Source of the DNA: Cryptomeria japonica
Taxonomy: Eukaryota > Streptophyta > Pinopsida > Cupressales > Cupressaceae
Reading direction: 5' to 3'
Length of the DNA: 25,000 nt
NCBI RefSeq assembly: GCF_030272615.1
Contig: NW_026729313.1
Span: forward strand, 27,501-52,500
Shown: positions 1-8,878 of the stretch, piece after piece
How the letters are laid out: every line of letters begins with the position of its first letter
How positions within the stretch are numbered: the stretch's first letter is position 1
Made by a program: the position numbers and the translations under genes
Notes under the pieces: model-generated
Seen by the model: the letters and a program-made list of their open reading frames with translations, nothing else
Databases searched by the model: none
What the model was told of the DNA's origin: nothing

Positions 1-150
1 CGACAGTCATGCCGTGAGACTGTGCACCGTGCACGCGACCGAGTAAGGCCACTCAGAGACATCCATTTCCCAGGCATATGCCCCCTACGCACTTTTGGTG
101 GTGCACCCCGCACGAACAATCCCGCCTCGACCAGCCTGAACAATTCCCCT
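1..150. repeat. Copy 1 of a duplicated ~150-bp block
   Basis: It aligns with 319-468 at an offset of 318 bases. The best-kept part runs from the accgtgcacgcgaccgag motif through cccctacgcacttttggtgg. Similarity fades after about 150 bases. No function is recognised. The gcacttttgg word also occurs in the 52-bp array at 8859-9455. Confidence 0.75.
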
Positions 151-318
151 CTCGAAGGAAGGCCTCGGCCTTAATCGTCCACGACAAACAGCTCGACGAG
201 GCATGAAGCACCCACGGGAGCCGGAGCATGACGATGCAGAGTCTCGGTTCACAGGAGCCTGGGAAGAACATCCCGTACGGAACCCTTTACCCGAAAACAT
301 CCGAACCGCACATGCTCG

Positions 319-468
319 CGACAGTCCTGCCGTTAGAGAATGCACCGTGCACGCGACCGAGTAAGGCCACTCAGAGACATCCATTTCCCAGGTATATGCC
401 CCCTACGCACTTTTGGTGGCGCAACTCGCACGAACAGTCCCACCTCGACCCCGTAAACAAGCTTTTTT
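319..468. repeat. Copy 2 of the duplicated ~150-bp block
   Basis: This is the second copy of the block at the left edge, with scattered substitutions such as ggtatatgcc for ggcatatgcc. The sequence between the copies (151-318) and after this one is unrelated, so this is a dispersed direct duplication rather than a continuous tandem array, as far as the window shows. Confidence 0.75.
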
Positions 469-1305
469 GCCTCGAAGAGTTCGTCGGAGACGAAGAAGCA
501 ACCTTCAGTGCAAACGTAGCACTCTTTTGTGCAACCGCCCAAACAACGCCCCCTCTACCCTCTGTCGAAACACTCGGCATTGCTGCTCCCTAAGGTGAGC
601 TTCTCCTCATAGGCAATTCCGCTCTTATCCGGTCACGTTTGTGTGCCCGAATTTCGCAAGGCAACCTCCATGGGACATGGAAAAGACTCGAGAAGAGAGC
701 TCGCTCACGGGAGAGAGAAGCCAAGGAGACCACGAGAGTGCTGAGAGTGGGACAGCGCTGAATAGGCGGGAGAAGCCTGCGCGTATAAACGGAGATATAT
801 ATCCAATTGCAACGAAGGAACGTGCCAAAGATCGAGAACAATGGCAGAAATGCTAGTAACGTGCACTTCGGGACCAACGCATCACCGGAAGACAACCGCC
901 AAACATCGAAAGAGTCGCGATGCTCCGCAACCTACGTGCAAAGCGGTCGCACACCGGGTAAGGGAGTGAGAGCCCCAAACATAGCTGGGCGAGGCGCTCA
1001 CTCCGCTCTTTAATTTCTCGTTAATACCGCCAAGGAAATGGCACAAGCACACACACACAAGCATCCTCGGAAGAGGACAGTTCGAGTGACAGGTCAAATC
1101 CAAGAGTTCCGAAGACTACCTCCAGGAACAATCGGGAACAAGACCGATTACAAGTCGTCGAGTCTGTTACTGGGCGAACACGAGATGCGCACAGGAAATC
1201 GATCAGCCCTCACAATGGCCCAAGGCCAGAGATCGGACTGCTACGATTTACCCCAACAATCATCGTGCCACTCTTCGCAGAGAGGTGATAGACGCCAACG
1301 AGCCC
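469..1305. other. Non-repetitive stretch of the probable ETS
   Basis: No tandem structure, RNA gene or credible coding region is visible here. Short open frames exist on both strands (for example 590-895 minus), but none has recognisable domain content. A tataaa and an atatatat word lie near 783-800 without Pol I-type context, so I do not call a promoter. Confidence 0.6.
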
Positions 1306-1488
1306 GCGCATAGCAATCGAGGTGTAAAAAGGGCGTTGAAGGCAGGAAGCCTGGACGAAAGAGGCTACGAGGTCACCTCGAAGCGGTCTAAGAATCGGGC
1401 GCACTTGGGGCGACTACCAGTGCCAACCCCTTATCCCGCGGTGCGTCCGACACACAGAAATTTCCAAGGCGGCCAAGGAGCCTCCCCG
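1306..1488. repeat. Diverged outlying unit of the 188-bp repeat
   Basis: It opens with gcatagcaatcgaggtg and carries the array landmarks in order: the gcgcacttggggcgactacc block, the ccaaccccttatcccgcg block and ccaaggcggcc. It is about 183 bp long, shorter and more diverged than the main-array units, as expected of an array edge that has escaped homogenisation. Confidence 0.75.
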
Positions 1489-1790
1489 CATAGCAATCGG
1501 GGTGTGAGGTTACGGATGCAGCATTGATAGCAATCGAGGTGTGAGGCGAAGGATGCAGAAGTGAGAGCCGAGGGATGTAGCAGAGATAGCAATCGGGGTG
1601 TGTGATGCAGAAGAGATAGCAATCGAGGTGTGCGGTGGGAAGGGCCCAGCAGCCAGAATGCATGAAGCGACGGATGAAGCAGTGATGACAACCGGGCTGT
1701 GAGGAGAGGAGGGATGCAGCCAAGAAAGCAATCAGGGCTCGAGGCAAGGGATGCATCAAGGATAGCAATCATGTTGTGAGGCGAGATTCC
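1489..1790. repeat. Degenerate short repeats derived from the 188-bp unit start
   Basis: Several irregularly spaced copies of gatagcaatcgaggtgtgagg followed by an agggatgcag-like word lie here (for example near 1490, 1527, 1585, 1614 and 1764). They correspond to the first 40 or so bases of the 188-bp unit, amplified on their own and then diverged. Confidence 0.65.
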
Positions 1791-2033
1791 AAAGGCTAAA
1801 CGTGAGAGGCTGCAGGGTCGACTCAGAGAGGTCTATGCATGTGAGAGGCTGAAAGCAAGGTCGACTCGGAGCGGTCTATGCATCGGGCGCGCTTGGGGCG
1901 ACTACCAGTGCCAACCCCTTATCCCGCGACGCGTCCGACAAAGAGAACGTTCCAAGGCGGCAGAGGAGGTTACCAGCCGAAGGATGCAGTAGCAATAACA
2001 GGTATAGTTCCGCGGCGGCCGAGAAGACTCACC
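1791..2033. repeat. Rearranged 188-bp-type sequence at the array edge
   Basis: It contains a doubled gtgagaggctg-ggtcgactc segment (about 1800-1875), then the cgcgcttggggcgactacc and ccaaccccttatcccgcg blocks of the standard unit, and ends in a diverged ccgcggcggccgagaagactcacc. It links the degenerate zone to the clean array. Confidence 0.65.
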
Positions 2034-5000
2034 GCATAGGAATCGGGATGCGAGGCGAGGGATGCGGCGGGAAGGCCCCGACGGCTAAACGGAAGAGGCT
2101 GCAGGGCCGCCTCGGAATGGTCCAAGCATCGGATGCGATTGGGACGACTACCAGTGCCAACCCCTTATCCCGCGATGCGTCCGATACACAGATAGTTCCA
2201 AGGCGGCCGAGGAGCCTCACCGCATATCAATCGGGGTGCGAGGCGAGGGATGGGGCGGGAAGGCCCCAACGGCTAGACGGAAGAGGCTTCAGGGCCACCT
2301 CGGAATGGTCCAAGCATCGGACGCGCTTGGGGCGACTGCCAGTGCCAACCCCTTATCCCGCGATGCGTCCGATACACAGATGGTTCCAAGGCGGCCGAGG
2401 AGCCTCACCGCATAGCAATCGGGGGTGCGAGGCGAGGGATGGGGCGGGAAGGCCCCAACGGCTAGACGGAAGAGGCTTCAGGGCCGCCTAGGAATGGTCC
2501 AAGCATCGGACACGCTTGGGGCGACTACCAGTGACAGCCCCCTATCCCGCGATGCGTCCGATACGAAGATGGTTCCAAGGCGGCCGAGGAGCCTCACCGC
2601 ATAGCAATCGGGGTGCGAGGTGGGGGATGCGGCGAGATGGCCCCAACGGCTAGACGGAAGAGGCCACAGGGCCGCGTCGGAATAGTCCAAGCATCGGACG
2701 CGCTTGGGGCGACTACCAGTGACAACCCCTTATCCCGCGATGCGTCCGATACGAAGATAGTTCCAAGGCGGCCGAGGAGCCTCACCGCATAGCAATCGGG
2801 GTGCGAGGTGGGGGATGCGGCGAGATGGCCCCAACGGCTAGACGGAAGAGGCTGCAGGGCCGCCTCGGAATAGTCCAAGCATCGGACGCGCTTGGGGCCA
2901 CTACCAGTGACAACCCCTTATCCCGCGATGCGTCCGATACGAAGATAGTTCCAAGGCGGCCGAAGAGCCTCACCGCATAGCAATCGGGGTGCGAGGTGGG
3001 GGATGCGGCGAGATGGCCCCAACGGCTAGACGGAAGAGGCCACAGGGCCGCCTCGGAATAGTCCAAGCATCGGACGCGCTTGGGGCGACTACCAGTGACA
3101 ACCCCTTATCCCGCGATGCGTCCGATACGAAGATAGTTCCCAGGCGGCCGAGGAGCCTCACCGCATAGCAATCGGGGTGCGAGGCGAGGGATGCGGCGAG
3201 ATGGCCCCAAAGGCTAGACGGAAGAGGCTGCAGGGCTGCCTCGGAATAGTCCAAGCATCGGACGCGCTTGGGGCGACTACCACTGCCAACCCCTTATCCC
3301 GCGATGCGTCCGATACACAGATAGTTCCGAGGCGGCCGAGGAGGTGGGGGATGCAGCGAGATGGCCCCAACGGCTAGACGGAAGAGGCTGCAGGGCCGCC
3401 TCGGAATAGTCCAAGCATCGGACGCGCTTGGGGCGACTACCAGTGACAACCCCTTATCCCGCGATGCGTCCGATACACAGATAGTTCCGAGGCGGCCAAG
3501 GAGCCTCACCGCATAGCAATCGTGGTGCGAGGTGGGGGATGCGGCGAGATGGCCCCAACGGCTAGACGGAAGAGGCTGCAGGGCCGCCTCGGAATGGTCC
3601 AAGCATCGGATGCGCTTGGGGCGACTACCACTGCCAACCCCTTATCCCGCGATGCGTCCGATACACAGATAGTTCCAAGGCGGCCGAGGAGCCTCACAGC
3701 ATAGCAATCAGGGTGCGAGGCGAGGGATGCGGCGAGAAAGCCCCAACGGCTAGAGGGAAGAGGCTTCAGGTCCGCCTCGGAATGGTCCAAGCATCGGACG
3801 CGCTTGGGGCGACTACCAGTGACAACCCCTTATCCCGCGACGCGTCCGATACACAGATAGTTCCAAGGCGGCCGAGGAGCCTCACCGCATAGCAATCGGG
3901 GTGCGAGGCGAGGGATGCGGCGAGAAGGACCCAACGGCTACACGGAAGAGGCTTCGGGGCCGCCTCGGAATGGTCCAAGCATCGGACGCGCTTGGGGCGA
4001 CTACCAGTGACAACCCCTTATCCCGCGACGCGTCCGATACACAGATAGTTCCAAGGCGGCCGAGGAGCCTCACCGCATAGCAATCGGGGTGCGAGGCGAG
4101 GGATGCGGCGAGAAGGACCCAACGGCTAGACGGAAGAGGCTTCGGGGCCGCCTCGGAATGGTCCAAGCATCGGACGCGCTTGGGGCGACTACCAGTGACA
4201 ACCCCTTATCCCGCGACGCGTCCGATACACAGATAGTTCCAAGGCGGCCGAGGAGCCTCACCGCATAGCAATCGGGGTGCGAGGCGAGGGATGCGGCGAG
4301 AAGGACCCAACGGCTAGACGGAAGAGGCTTCGGGTCCGCCTCGGAATGGTCCAAGCATCGGACGCGCTTGGGGCGACTACCAGTGACAACCCCTTATCCC
4401 GCGACGCGTCCGATACACAGATAGTTCCAAGGCGGCCGAGGAGCCTCACCGCATAGCAATCGGGGTGCGAGGCGAGGGATGCGGCGAGAAGGACCCAACG
4501 GCTAGACGGAAGAGGCTTCGGGTCCGCCTCGGAATGGTCCAAGCATCGGACGCGCTTGGGGCGACTACCAGTGACAACCCCTTATCCCGCGACGCGTCCG
4601 ATACACAGATAGTTCCAAGGCGGCCGAGGAGCCTCACCGCATAGCAATCGGGGTGCGAGGCGAGGGATGCGGCGAGAAGGACCCAACGGCTAGACGGAAG
4701 AGGCTTCGGGTCCGCCTCGGAATGGTCCAAGCATCGGACGCGCTTGGGGCGACTACCAGTGACAACCCCTTATCCCGCGACGCGTCCGATACACAGATAG
4801 TTCCGAGGCGGCCGAGGAGCCTCACCGCATAGCAATCGGGGTGCGAGGCGAAGGATGCGGCGAGAAGGACCCAACGGCTAGACGGAAGAGGCTTCGGGTC
4901 CGCCTCGGAATGGTCCAAGCATCGGACGCGCTTGGGGCGACTACCAGTGACAACCCCTTATCCCGCGACGCGTCCGATACACAGATAGTTCCAAGGCGGC

Positions 5001-5954
5001 CGAGGAGCCTCACCGCATAGCAATCGGGGTGCGAGGCGAGGGATGCGGCGAGAAGGACCCAACGGCTAGACGGAAGAGGCTTCAGGGCCGCCTCGGAATG
5101 GTCCAAGCATCGAACGCGCTTGGGGCGACTACCAGTGACAACCCCTTATCCCGCGACGCGTCCGATACACAGATAGTTCCGAGGCGGCCGAGGAGCCTCA
5201 CCGCATAGCAATCGGGGTGCGAGGCGAGGGATGCGGCGAGAAGGACCCAACGGCTAGACGGAAGAGGCTTCAGGGCCGCCTCGGAATGGTCCAAGCATCG
5301 GACGCGCTTGGGGCGACTACCAGTGACAACCCCTTATCCCGCGACGCGTCCGATACACAGATAGTTCCGAGGCGGCCGAGGAGCCTCACCGCATAGCAAT
5401 CGGGGTGCGAGGCGAGGGATGCGGCGAGAAGGACCCAACGGCTAGACGGAAGAGGCTTCAGGGCCGCCTCGGAATGGTCCAAGCATCGGACGCGCTTGGG
5501 GCGACTACCAATGACAACCCCTTATCCCGCGACGCGTCCGATACACAGATAGTTCCGAGGCGGCCGAGGAGCCTCACCGCATAGCAATCGGGGTGCGAGG
5601 CGAGGGATGCGGCGAGAAGGACCCAACGGCTAGACGGAAGAGGCTTCAGGGCCGCCTCGGAATGGTCCAAGCATCGGACGCGCTTGGGGCGACTACCAGT
5701 GACAACCCCTTATCCCGCGACGCGTCCGATACACAGATAGTTCCGAGGCGGCCGAGGAGCCTCACCGCATAGCAATCGGGGTGCGAGGCGAGGGATGCGG
5801 CGAGAAGGACCCAACGGCTAGACGGAAGAGGCTTCAGGGCCGCCTCGGAATGGTCCAAGCATCGGACGCGCTTGGGGCGACTACCGTTGCCAACCCCTTA
5901 TCCCGCGATGCGTCTGATACACAGATAGTTCCGAGGCGGCCGAGGAGCCTCACC
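2034..5954. repeat. Tandem array of 21 units of 188 bp
   Basis: Unit starts, marked by gcatagcaatcggggtg or a close variant, fall at 2034, 2222, 2410, 2599, 2787, 2975 and 3163, then at about 3344 (truncated), then at 3511 and every 188 bases to 5767. One interval is 189. One unit lacks 28 bp. Units at the right (3887-5954) are nearly identical; those at the left carry more substitutions. Most units from 3887 on carry cgcgacgcgtccg where most left units have cgcgatgcgtccg. Because 188 is not a multiple of three and the short minus-strand frames simply recur per unit, I see no coding role. It resembles ETS or spacer subrepeats of plant rDNA. Confidence 0.95.
3341..3346. other. 28-bp deletion junction in one 188-bp unit
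   Basis: The unit end cgaggag runs straight into gtgggggatg. The 28 bases from cctcaccgcatag to the following gcgag, present in every neighbour, are missing. A gag trinucleotide is shared at both deletion ends, consistent with slippage or short-homology repair. Confidence 0.85.
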
Positions 5955-6056
5955 GCATAGCAATCGGGTTGCGAGGCAGATTATTGGGAAGGGAACCCCC
6001 TGGGATGCGGCTCAAGCAGTGCCCAAAGGGACTGGAATGCGGAATCACATCGAGAG
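5955..6056. repeat. Truncated terminal 188-bp unit and transition
   Basis: A unit start, catagcaatcgggttgcgaggc, breaks off after about 25 bases and is followed by non-repeat sequence up to the diverged module at 6057. This is the promoter-side edge of the 188-bp array. Confidence 0.7.
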
Positions 6057-6212
6057 ACCCAAATGCTATACGAGGGCTCAAATCGAATTATCGATTTGGC
6101 CACGACATGGACGCATCGGAACGACTACCTTTGCCGAACCACTCGCAATTGCATCCATACCGAAACCAATAGACATTTCCGTTAGAGCCCTCGCATAGCA
6201 TTCGGGAATCTC
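6057..6212. repeat. Diverged 188-bp-type module downstream of promoter 1
   Basis: It has the order of landmarks seen in the 188-bp unit: acccaaatgctatacgaggg (for acccaacggctagacggaag), a gcatcggaacgactacc block, and a final cgcatagcattcggg. Identity is clearly lower than within the array. It shows that the long promoter units and the 188-bp array share ancestry. Confidence 0.6.
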
Positions 6213-6216
6213 GCAT

Positions 6217-6304
6217 GCCCCTCTAAATCGACCAATGCTGGCGCTCAATGAAAATCCGAGCGCTACCACCGTTCGAGCGCCAGCATTGGTCGAGTTAGAG
6301 GGGC
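6217..6304 (-). other. Strong hairpin just downstream of promoter 1
   Basis: Arms 6217-6246 and 6275-6304 are inverted repeats with 29 of 30 positions pairing and a 28-base loop. The hairpin lies about 30-120 bases downstream of the predicted Pol I start at 6337, so it would fold in the first part of the leftward transcript. Equivalent, weaker hairpins lie at the same place relative to promoters 2 and 3. Function is unknown. Confidence 0.85.
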
Positions 6305-6328
6305 ACGGGGGAGAATGCTCCAGTCAAC

Positions 6329-6364
6329 ACCTCCCCTATATAAGTTATTTGTCCGATTCTCGCA
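6329..6364 (-). promoter_or_regulatory. Pol I-type promoter core 1; candidate 35S gene promoter
   Basis: The minus strand reads CTTATATAGGGGAGGTGTT, matching the plant Pol I start consensus TATATA(A/G)GGGG; the predicted start is at or near 6337. The upstream half (minus strand) is the conserved GAATCGGACAAATAACTT block. It is the leftmost of 13 cores and so nearest the inferred 18S gene, which makes it the best candidate for the gene promoter; the rest would be spacer promoters. Read on the + strand the same bases give a TATATAAG box, but without the GGGG context. Confidence 0.65.
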
Positions 6365-6425
6365 CAACCGTAGTCTGCCTCGTCGAATCAAACAACGGTC
6401 CCAGATTCCGACTTCCGTTCCGTAG

Positions 6426-6482
6426 AGACCCAAAAGCTAGATGGAGGCTCGCAAGAAAGAGAGTCGGCGCATAGCAATCGGG
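6426..6482. repeat. Short 188-bp-type remnant upstream of promoter 1
   Basis: It joins an acccaaaagctagatgg word directly to gcgcatagcaatcggg, two landmarks that lie far apart in a full 188-bp unit. It appears to be an internally deleted module. Confidence 0.5.
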
Positions 6483-6539
6483 TTTCTCGAACGTTTAGGG
6501 ACCGAGCTCACTTGCGGATAGGGCAAAATCCGCCAAGCA

Positions 6540-6690
6540 ACCCAAAAGCTAGACGGGGGCTCGAATCGAATCGCCTAGGCGGCCACAACAACGACGTGTT
6601 GGATCGACTACCAGTGCCAAACCATTCAGCAAGACTAGTCTGTGTCGAGGCCGGATAGAGATTCTCAGAGAGCGCCCGCATAGCATTTAG
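6540..6690. repeat. Diverged 188-bp-type module between promoters 1 and 2
   Basis: It starts at acccaaaagctagacggggg, contains gatcgactaccagtgccaaa (compare gcgactaccagtgacaac in the array), and ends at gcatagcatttagg. Its position matches that of the module at 6057 relative to its promoter. Confidence 0.65.
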
Positions 6691-6702
6691 GAGACCTGCC
6701 GC

Positions 6703-6793
6703 GTCCCTCACACTCGACAAATGGTGGTGCACGTTTATAAATCCGAGCGATCCCAACCCTTTCAAGCACCAACATCGGTCGAGATAGAGGGGC
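6703..6793 (-). other. Hairpin downstream of promoter 2
   Basis: Arms 6703-6730 and 6766-6793 form an imperfect inverted repeat. The base nearest the loop pairs ggtggtgc with gcaccaac, a different sequence from hairpin 1 but still largely paired. The loop keeps the atccgagcg word seen in all three copies. Confidence 0.65.
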
Positions 6794-6818
6794 ACGGAGG
6801 GGGCTGCGTGAGACAACA

Positions 6819-6854
6819 CAGTCCCCTATATAAGTTATTTGTCCGATTCTCACA
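6819..6854 (-). promoter_or_regulatory. Pol I-type promoter core 2
   Basis: The TATATA core is at 6827-6832. The minus strand reads CTTATATAGGGGACTG, the only copy in which GGGGAGG is altered just after the G run. The conserved upstream GAATCGGACAAATAA block is intact. Spacing to promoter 1 is 490 bp. Confidence 0.6.
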
Positions 6855-6980
6855 CATCCGAAGAATGGTCATCAAATCGGACAACAGCCCAAACTTCCGA
6901 CTTCCGTCCCAGAAAGCCCAAGAGCTATCTAAAACGTTCATGGCCGGAACTCGATCGCGGCTATACCAGTCCGCCAAGCA

Positions 6981-7131
6981 ACCCAAAAGCTAGACTGGAG
7001 CTCTAGTCGAATCACCTCTGTGGCCATTGCAAGGACGTGTTGGAGCGACTACCATTGCCGAACCATTCCGCAGGTCGAGTCCATACCAAGGCCGCATAGA
7101 GATTCACGATGAGCTCCTGCATAGCAATCAG
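6981..7131. repeat. Diverged 188-bp-type module between promoters 2 and 3
   Basis: The landmarks are acccaaaagctagactggag at the start, ggagcgactaccattgccga in the middle and ctgcatagcaatcaggag at the end. It is the third member of the promoter-associated module family. Confidence 0.65.
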
Positions 7132-7143
7132 GAGACTTGCCGT

Positions 7144-7233
7144 GTCCATCACAATCGATAAATCCTGGTGCAAGATTTTTGCATCCGAGCGCTCCAACCA
7201 GTCGAGCACCAGCATCAATCGACATAAACGGGC
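7144..7233 (-). other. Hairpin downstream of promoter 3
   Basis: Arms 7144-7171 and 7206-7233 pair at about 18 of 28 positions. The loop-proximal stem cctggtgc/gcaccagc is the best part. Relative to hairpin 1 the stem pair changes from ctggcgc/gcgccag to ctggtgc/gcaccag, a matched change on both arms. Confidence 0.55.
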
Positions 7234-7259
7234 ACGGGGGGAGGATGCTCGAGAACACT

Positions 7260-7295
7260 ACCTCCCCTATATAAGTTATTTGTCCGATTCTCAAG
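7260..7295 (-). promoter_or_regulatory. Pol I-type promoter core 3
   Basis: The TATATA core is at 7268-7273; the minus strand reads CTTATATAGGGGAGGTAG. It lies 441 bp from promoter 2. With promoters 1 and 2 it forms the long-unit class, which has ataagtt rather than ataagct beside the core. Confidence 0.6.
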
Positions 7296-7408
7296 CAGCC
7301 GAAGTCTGGTCATCGAATCGGGTCAAAGACCACAACTTCCGACTTTACCCACAATGCAAGTCATCGAATCGAACATCGGCCCCCGAGTCGGACTCCATGC
7401 GTATGTCA

Positions 7409-7735
7409 GGTCATCGGACCCAAATTCCGCCTTCCTGCGCATGGCGGGCCATCAATATCAACTCGGTCATCGGACCCAAACTCCGCCTTTTTGCGTATGG
7501 CACGCCTTCAAATCGGTCATCGGACCCAAATTCCGCCTTCCTGTGCATGGCGGGCCATCAACATCAACTCGGTCATCGGACCCAAATTCCGCCTTTCTGC
7601 GCATGGCACGCCATCAACTCGGTCATCGGACCCAAATTCCGCCTTCCTGCGCATGGCAGGTCATCGGACACAAATTCAGACCTCGCCAATATGCCTACGT
7701 ATCGAATCGGTCATCGGACCCAACTTCCGACTTCA
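7409..7735. repeat. Short tandem repeats ggtcatcggacccaaattcc
   Basis: Copies start at 7409, 7465, 7515, 7571, 7621, 7659 and 7709, with alternating spacing near 50 and 56 bp and one of 38. Intervening words are ttcctgcgcatggcgggcc and catcaactc. The last two copies belong to the first 311-bp unit, so this array looks like local amplification at the edge of that class. Confidence 0.85.
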
Positions 7736-7804
7736 TCCATACTGTAGGGTCTTTGAGGTTGGCGCGGTGCGCTCAACCCAGGGAGTCGACCCATCGAAGC
7801 ATAC

Positions 7805-7840
7805 ACCTCCCCTATATAAGCTATTTGTCCGATTCCCACA
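7805..7840 (-). promoter_or_regulatory. Pol I-type promoter core 4 (spacer promoter)
   Basis: The TATATA core is at 7813-7818 with minus-strand GGGGAGGTGTATG after it. It is the first of the four cores in 311-bp units and lies 545 bp from promoter 3. No hairpin lies downstream, unlike promoters 1-3. Confidence 0.6.
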
Positions 7841-8115
7841 CCTGTGTAGTTTGCACCTCTGACCAGGACATCGACCCCAACTTCCGAACTCGACTGCAAC
7901 GACGGCACCAGCGCCTTGGTGCGCACCTTGCGACGCACAGTCCCAACATTCGCCTTCCTGCACATGGCAGGTCATCGGACCCAAATTCCGACCTCGCGAG
8001 TATGCCTACATATCGAATCGGTCATCGGACCCAACTTCCGACTTCATCCATACCGTAGGGTCTTTGAGGTTGGCGCGGTGCGCTCAACCCGGGGAGTCGA
8101 CCCAACGAAGCATAC

Positions 8116-8151
8116 ACCTCCCCTATATAAGCTATTTGTCCGATTCCCACA
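8116..8151 (-). promoter_or_regulatory. Pol I-type promoter core 5 (spacer promoter)
   Basis: The TATATA core is at 8124-8129, exactly 311 bp from core 4, with the same flanking bases. Confidence 0.6.
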
Positions 8152-8426
8152 CCTGTGTAGTTTGCACCTCCGATCAAGACATCGACCCCAACTTCCGAAC
8201 TCGCCTCCAACGACCGAACCAGCGCCTTGGTGCGCACCTTGCAACGCACAGTGCCAACATTCGCCTTCCTGCACGTGGCAGGTCATCGGACCCAAATTCC
8301 GACCTCGCGAGTATGCCTACATATCGAATCGGTCATCGGACCCAACTTCCGACTTCATCCATACCGTAGGGTCTTTGAGGTTGGCGCGGTGCGCTCAACC
8401 CGGGGAGTCGACCCAACGAAGCATAC

Positions 8427-8462
8427 ACCTCCCCTATATAAGCTATTTGTCCGATTCCCACA
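8427..8462 (-). promoter_or_regulatory. Pol I-type promoter core 6 (spacer promoter)
   Basis: The TATATA core is at 8435-8440, 311 bp from core 5. Its upstream flank has gtgtagcttgc where cores 4 and 5 have gtgtagtttgc. Confidence 0.6.
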
Positions 8463-8737
8463 CCTGTGTAGCTTGCACCTCCGATCAGGACATCGACCCC
8501 AACTTCCGAACTCGACTAAAAAGACCGCACCAGCGCCTTGGTGTGCACCTTGCAACGCACAGTGTCAACATTCGCCTTCCTGCACATGGCAGGTCATCGG
8601 ACCCAAATTCCGACCTCATGAGCATACCTACTAATCGAATCGGTCATCGGACCCAACTTCCGACTTCATCCATACCGTAGGGTCTTTGAGGTTGGCGCGG
8701 TGCGCTCAACCTGGGGAGTCGACCCATCGAAGCATAC

Positions 8738-8773
8738 ACCTCCCCTATATAAGCTATTTGTCCGATTCCGACA
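8738..8773 (-). promoter_or_regulatory. Pol I-type promoter core 7 (spacer promoter)
   Basis: The TATATA core is at 8746-8751, 311 bp from core 6. The conserved upstream block reads gattccgacacc on the + strand instead of gattcccacacc. The 52-bp array starts about 110 bases to its right. Confidence 0.6.
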
Positions 8774-8858
8774 CCTGTGTAGTTTGCACCTCCGCTCAGG
8801 ACATCGACCCCAACTTCCGAACTCGCCTGCAACGACCGAACCAGCGCCTTGGTGCGCA

Positions 8859-8878
8859 CCAAAAGTGCGCACTTTTGG
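8859..8878. repeat. Perfect 20-bp palindrome at the array edge
   Basis: CCAAAAGTGCGCACTTTTGG equals its own reverse complement. It overlaps the ggtgcgcacc segment of the interrupted 311-bp unit on one side and the first 52-bp unit on the other, so it marks the point where the array grew. Confidence 0.9.

Larger units (their letters stand above)
1..6337 (-). other. Probable 5' external transcribed spacer of the 35S pre-rRNA, partial
   Basis: This is inferred from position. It lies downstream, on the minus strand, of the last of 13 Pol I-type promoter cores and contains no further copy of that core. The reverse complement of the conserved 18S 5' end is not present, so the 18S gene must lie beyond base 1 if the model is right. 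The stretch is non-coding: a duplicated block, a non-repetitive part, degenerate repeats and a 188-bp tandem array. An ETS of more than 6.3 kb would be long for a plant. The alternative is an untranscribed spacer with the true gene promoter outside the window. Confidence 0.5.
7659..8858. repeat. Tandem 311-bp spacer-promoter units
   Basis: Unit starts (ggtcatcgga after a cacatggca-type word) fall at 7659, 7970, 8281 and 8592, exactly 311 apart. Each unit carries, left to right, a second ggtcatcgg copy, the agggtctttgaggttggcg block, the gagtcgaccca block, one Pol I-type core (promoters 4-7) and a gccttggtgcgcacc segment. The fourth unit is interrupted at its gccttggtgcgcacc segment by the 52-bp array. 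Confidence 0.9.

Noticed and set aside
3882-5858. Recurring 70-94 codon minus-strand frames in the 188-bp array
   Set aside because: The unit is not a multiple of three, so each frame stops and restarts in every unit. No domain is recognisable and no start signal is evident.
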